DNA of 6,142 nucleotides from Bacteroidota bacterium (lineage in GTDB: Bacteria; Bacteroidota; Bacteroidia; Bacteroidales; B39-G9): contig QMPG01000195.1 of NCBI GenBank assembly GCA_003648455.1, positions 1 to 6,142 of the forward strand. The letters run 5' to 3'. Each line of letters opens with the position of its first letter. The stretch's first letter is position 1. A program made the position numbers and the translations under genes. This document shows, one piece after another, positions 1 through 3,700 of this stretch. Below the pieces are notes generated by a model. That model was not told the DNA's origin, made no database searches, and worked only from the letters and a program-made list of their open reading frames with translations.

Positions 1-41
1 TTATCAATTATCAAGTAGATAGATTTGTAATTATAATAACT

Positions 42-70
42 GAGCCCATTTAAGGGTTCTTTTTTTATTT
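42..70 (+). terminator. Rho-independent terminator of an upstream gene
   Basis: A six-pair stem, GAGCCC (42-47) with GGGTTC (54-59) and one G-T pair, encloses a six-base loop and is followed at once by a T-rich run (60-70, seven T then ATTT). The T run lies on the right, so it would end transcription coming from the left of the window. All forward frames meet a stop within the first 53 bases, so at most the last few codons of that upstream gene could lie here, and I cannot tell which frame it used. Confidence 0.7.
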
Positions 71-234
71 CGTATTACACTCCCATGCATTTCATATTGG
101 GCTATTATTGTTCAATCCTTTTCGGGAATTTAACTTATAATCCTACGAGGGTTTTTTTTATCGGTAGGGAAAAATATCCGGTATAACCACTTAGTACCTT
201 AAAACAACTCGTCATCCCGAACTTATTTCTGTAT
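71..234. other. Gene-free stretch upstream of the first gene
   Basis: Apart from the hairpin at 141-169, I see nothing here that can be supported: no convincing reading frame on either strand, no tRNA and no direct repeats. The sequence is AT-rich and looks like ordinary intergenic DNA between the terminator on the left and the promoter region on the right. Confidence 0.5.
141..169 (+). other. Bulged hairpin with a T tract in its loop, function unknown
   Basis: CCTACGA (142-148) pairs with TCGGTAGG (161-168), leaving one bulged G. The loop is GGG plus eight T and an A. The shape is compact, but it is not a normal intrinsic terminator because the T run sits in the loop rather than after the stem. 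A shorter CCT-ACG-AGG hairpin followed by the T run could act as a weak terminator instead. I see no riboswitch or known RNA family in it. Confidence 0.3.
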
Positions 235-267
235 CTGCTAACTGAATGATTGGATTTTGTAGATTTG
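235..267 (+). promoter_or_regulatory. Candidate Bacteroidota-type promoter for the two-gene unit
   Basis: TAGATTTG at 260-267 matches the Bacteroidota -7 consensus TAnnTTTG exactly. The upstream element is weak: only CTG at 235-237 stands at a usable distance (22 bases), in place of the expected TTG or TTTG. Transcription would start around 272-275, giving a leader of about 60 bases that begins in or just before the 14-base T run. The octamer is the main support. In AT-rich DNA such a match can arise by chance; a second copy at 20-27 shows this. Confidence 0.4.
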
Positions 268-276
268 TTAAAAACA

Positions 277-290
277 TTTTTTTTTTTTTT
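277..290 (+). repeat. 14-base homopolymeric T tract in the presumed leader
   Basis: Fourteen T in a row lie between the candidate promoter and the first start codon, followed by the palindrome CTTTAAAG (291-298) and another run of eight T (303-310). A mononucleotide run this long is prone to slipped-strand length change. It is outside any coding frame, so a length change would alter the leader or promoter spacing and not shift a reading frame. It is also a spot where sequencing may have miscounted. Confidence 0.85.
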
Positions 291-333
291 CTTTAAAGAT
301 TATTTTTTTTAATAATTAAATAAACAATTTCCT

Positions 334-690
334 ATGAAACAAATATTGACAATTTTTTTTATTCTATTTTTATTTAACTCAAATCTTTTTGCACAAAACT
401 ATGAAGTTAAAGGAGCAGGAACTCCCGATGTAAATGGTATTTATGTTCCATCTGGTAAAGTGCAAGGAAAAACTAAATATGTAAAAGGGGAATATACCTT
501 ATTCTACAAAGGATGCCATGCAAAGTGGATGATAAAATCGAAAAAAGGAAATTTTTATAGAAACAAAAAAGACACAAAATTACCACCGAAAACAGGTTGG
601 GAAAAAGGATGCGGAAAAGGAAGTCTAAATCCTGCTCCAACAGTTGTTGCTGTTTCTAAAGAACCACGAGAATTACAACAAAATAAATAA
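334..690 (+). CDS. Small secreted basic protein, one stand-alone A (NG-Y/GC-KW/GW) module
   Basis: I do not recognise a named family or a known function. The 118-residue product starts with a clear signal peptide: MKQ, a hydrophobic stretch (4-14), then N-S-N-L-F-A-Q with likely cleavage at Ala20 or Gln21. The mature part is a single module with the same landmarks as the five A modules of the next gene: P-D-V-N-G-x-Y (31-37), G-K (45-46), K-G-E-Y (51-54), Y-K-G-C-x-x-K-W (58-65), L-P-P (83-85) and G-W (88-89). Two cysteines, Cys61 and Cys93, could pair after export. The mature chain has about 20 Lys/Arg against about 7 Asp/Glu, so it is strongly basic. The tail (97-118) is Pro- and Ala-containing and probably disordered. 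No Shine-Dalgarno precedes the ATG, as is usual in this phylum; the signal peptide right after Met1 supports this start. It lies 30 bases upstream of the giant gene on the same strand, probably in one transcript. Coding status is secure; the role is unknown. Confidence 0.85.
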   Translation: MKQILTIFFILFLFNSNLFAQNYEVKGAGTPDVNGIYVPSGKVQGKTKYVKGEYTLFYKGCHAKWMIKSKKGNFYRNKKDTKLPPKTGWEKGCGKGSLNPAPTVVAVSKEPRELQQNK

Positions 691-720
691 ATCAAATTTT
701 TAATTTAACAAATTAACATT
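691..720 (+). promoter_or_regulatory. Translation-start region of the giant gene, no Shine-Dalgarno
   Basis: The 30-base gap is almost pure A/T with no purine-rich ribosome binding site. It contains a perfect seven-base inverted repeat, TTAATTT (700-706) and AAATTAA (710-716), around a three-base AAC loop that ends four bases before the ATG. All pairs are A-T, so any hairpin would be weak. I see no terminator here, which supports co-transcription of the two genes. Confidence 0.4.
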
Positions 721-3700
721 ATGAGAAATTTTAAACGTTTTTATTTTTTGTTATTGTTTTTTGTAACAATTATAACAAATGCACATGCTCAGTATTTAAT
801 ATCAGGAGCAGCCAATCCTGATGTAAATGGAATTTATCTTGAAAAAGGCACAGAAAATGGCAAGCCTTATTACTCTAATGGTTCTTGCAAATTGGTCTAT
901 TACGACGGATTTACATTGAAAAGGACTGTTAAAATTTCCGGATCTGCAATGAAATGGGTTGTTATGAAAGATTATGCAGGAAAGCCGTCTTCGCCGGTTT
1001 ACTATTCAACAAGTATAGATGGTGATTTACCCCCAAACGAAGGATGGCATAAAGGGTATTTGAGAGATGCATCTGCAGGCAATCCAATAATTGTTGCTAA
1101 AATAAACAGTATAGCTTATGATAAAAATGTGTTTGTTGAGGCTGCTTCTGACGATGGCCACTTTAAAGATACTGTGAATATACTTTTATACTCACCCGAA
1201 AATCCCTTTACAGGAGCAAACGACGAAGATTTTGTTGCAACAGGAAAGCTTGTTGTGAATAACTTGCCTGCAGGTATTACTCCTGTTGTAAAGCGAACTA
1301 GTGATACTACTTTAATGGCAATTTTTACAGGAGCAGCAACTAATCACACAAAAAATGACAATATAGACAATTTAACATTTGCTTTTCAAAATTCTGCTTT
1401 TGCCGACAGAGATGCTTCAGAAATAGAGAATTCAACAAAGACTGATTTGAAAATAATGTTTATGGAAAAATATATTGTTTTTGATGCAACAGAAAATGTT
1501 GAAGTAAACGACATATTTCTTTTAACCGGTCTTTTTAATCAAAAACCATATTATACAAATGGGAATTATAATATTAATTATAGAGGATGTGGTGCAAAAT
1601 GGGTTTTAGTGACAAGCTCCGGTGGTAGCTGTCCCGAATATTCAACAGCAATAGATGGAGATAATATTCCGGCAGAGGGATGGTATGATGGAGGAGAAGG
1701 AGGTGGTTCTTCAGATACAATTTACATTTCTCCAACGAATACTATTTTTTATAATAAGAATAGAGTTCTCGAATCTATGTTAGATGACGGTTCAATAGAC
1801 GATTCAATTATGATATCATTTGTTGCTCCTGCAGACAATAATAAGTTTACAGGAACCAACGGAGATGATTTTATTACAGATGGCAAAATTCTTGTGTCTA
1901 ACTTACCGGCAGGGCTAACTGCTATAGCTACCCGAACCGGCGACACAACACTAACAGTTAAATTTACAGGTAATGCCGAAAGTCACAACTATTTAGATAA
2001 TATTAACAACCTAAGTTTTGAATTTCAAAACACAGCGTTTGTTAATGATGATGTAGCAGAAATTAATAATTACTTAAAAAGTGACATTAGTATTTTATTC
2101 TGGAAAAAGTATGAAGTAATAGATGCAATATCAACACCGGAAGTAAACGGAACCTATTTTTCAACCGGTGAAAACAATGGGAACGTTGTATATTCAAAAG
2201 GAGAGTACAGGTTGGGTTACAGAGGTTGTGGTTCTAAATGGGTAATTGTTGATGGCGATGACGACAACAACGTTGAGGAAGGATATTGTCCGTTGTATTC
2301 AACAGGAGTTGTTAGTGATGTTGTTCCTTATAACGGATGGGCTGTTGGCGGATACGACCGAGATTATTCCGAAACAATTTATGTAATTCCTCATAATTAC
2401 ATATTATATAATTCTAATTGTATTACCGAATCGCTTACTGACGATGGCTCGATAAATGATACTCTTGCACTAACATATTTTTTCCCTTCAGGAGGAAATA
2501 AATTTACAGGAAATAATGGTGATGATTTTGTAACAGATGGTAAAATTCTTATTTCGAATTTACCTTCAGGTCTTACTGCTATAGCTACCCGAACAAGCGA
2601 CACAACAATTACAATTAAATTTACAGGTAATGCCGTCAGTCATGGAGCTTTAGATAATATTAACAACCTAAGCTTTGAATTTCAAAACAGTGCATTTGTC
2701 AATGGTGATACTACAGAAGTTGAAAATTATTTAAAAAATGATGTTGATGTAGTTTTTATTATGAAATATGAAGTTTCTGATGCAATAGATGAACCGGGAA
2801 TGAACGGAACTTATGTTTCATCAGGAACCTTTAATGGGAAACCAATATTCTCAAACGGAGAATACCGTTTAGGTTATAGGGGTTGTTATACAAAATGGGT
2901 AATTGTTGATGGTGATCTTGATAACAATGTAGCAGGAGGATATTGCCCGCTAAGTAGAACATATGTTGATGGTGACCTACCTCCATTGAATGGTTGGGAA
3001 AATGAAGCAGTTCGGGTGTATCCACATAATTCAATATTATATAATTCTAATAATATTAGAGAATCGCTTTCAGACGATGGAACCATAGATGATACCTTAG
3101 CATTAACATATTTTTTCCCTTCAGGAGGAAATAAATTTACAGGAAATAATGGTGATGATTTTATTGCAGATGGCAAAATTTTTGTGTCTAACTTACCGGC
3201 AGGATTAACTGCTATTGCTACCCGAACAGGCGACACAACACTTACGGTTAAATTTACAGGAGCTGCCAGCAACCATCGTTTTTCTGATAATATTGACGAC
3301 CTTACTTTTGAGTTTCAGAATAGTGCCTTTACTGATGGAAATGCCGGAGTTATAATTAATTATTTAAAAAATGATATTGGTGTTGTCTTCATTATGAAAT
3401 ATGAAGTTTTTAATGCAGTTAATAACCCTGAAATTAATGGTACTTATGTGTCAGCCGGATATTTTAAAGATAAGCCATTCTTTTCTAAAGGAGATTCTCT
3501 ATTATTAGGATACCGTGGATGTTCCGATAATGTTCAGTGGGTGATAATCGACAGTGATGATGAATCTAATTTAGCTCCTGACATAGGATTTTGCCCGATA
3601 GAAAGAAATTATGAAAATTCTGATTTTCCTCCAATGGAAGGATGGGGCGATAATGCAGTTCGGGTGTATCCACATAATAGTTTGTATTATGAAAAAACCA

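Noticed and set aside
20..27. Second TAGATTTG octamer, a possible promoter
   Set aside because: It sits just ahead of the terminator at 42-70 and points into it, with too little sequence on its left to see a -33 element. It is probably chance in AT-rich DNA, or lies within the end of the upstream gene.
1749..3272. Reverse-strand open frames of 65-128 codons at 1749-1946, 2397-2603, 2831-3034 and 2886-3272
   Set aside because: They lie antisense to the A and B modules of the giant gene. Three of them look alike only because the underlying repeats are alike. None has a signal peptide, a recognisable domain or a plausible start region.
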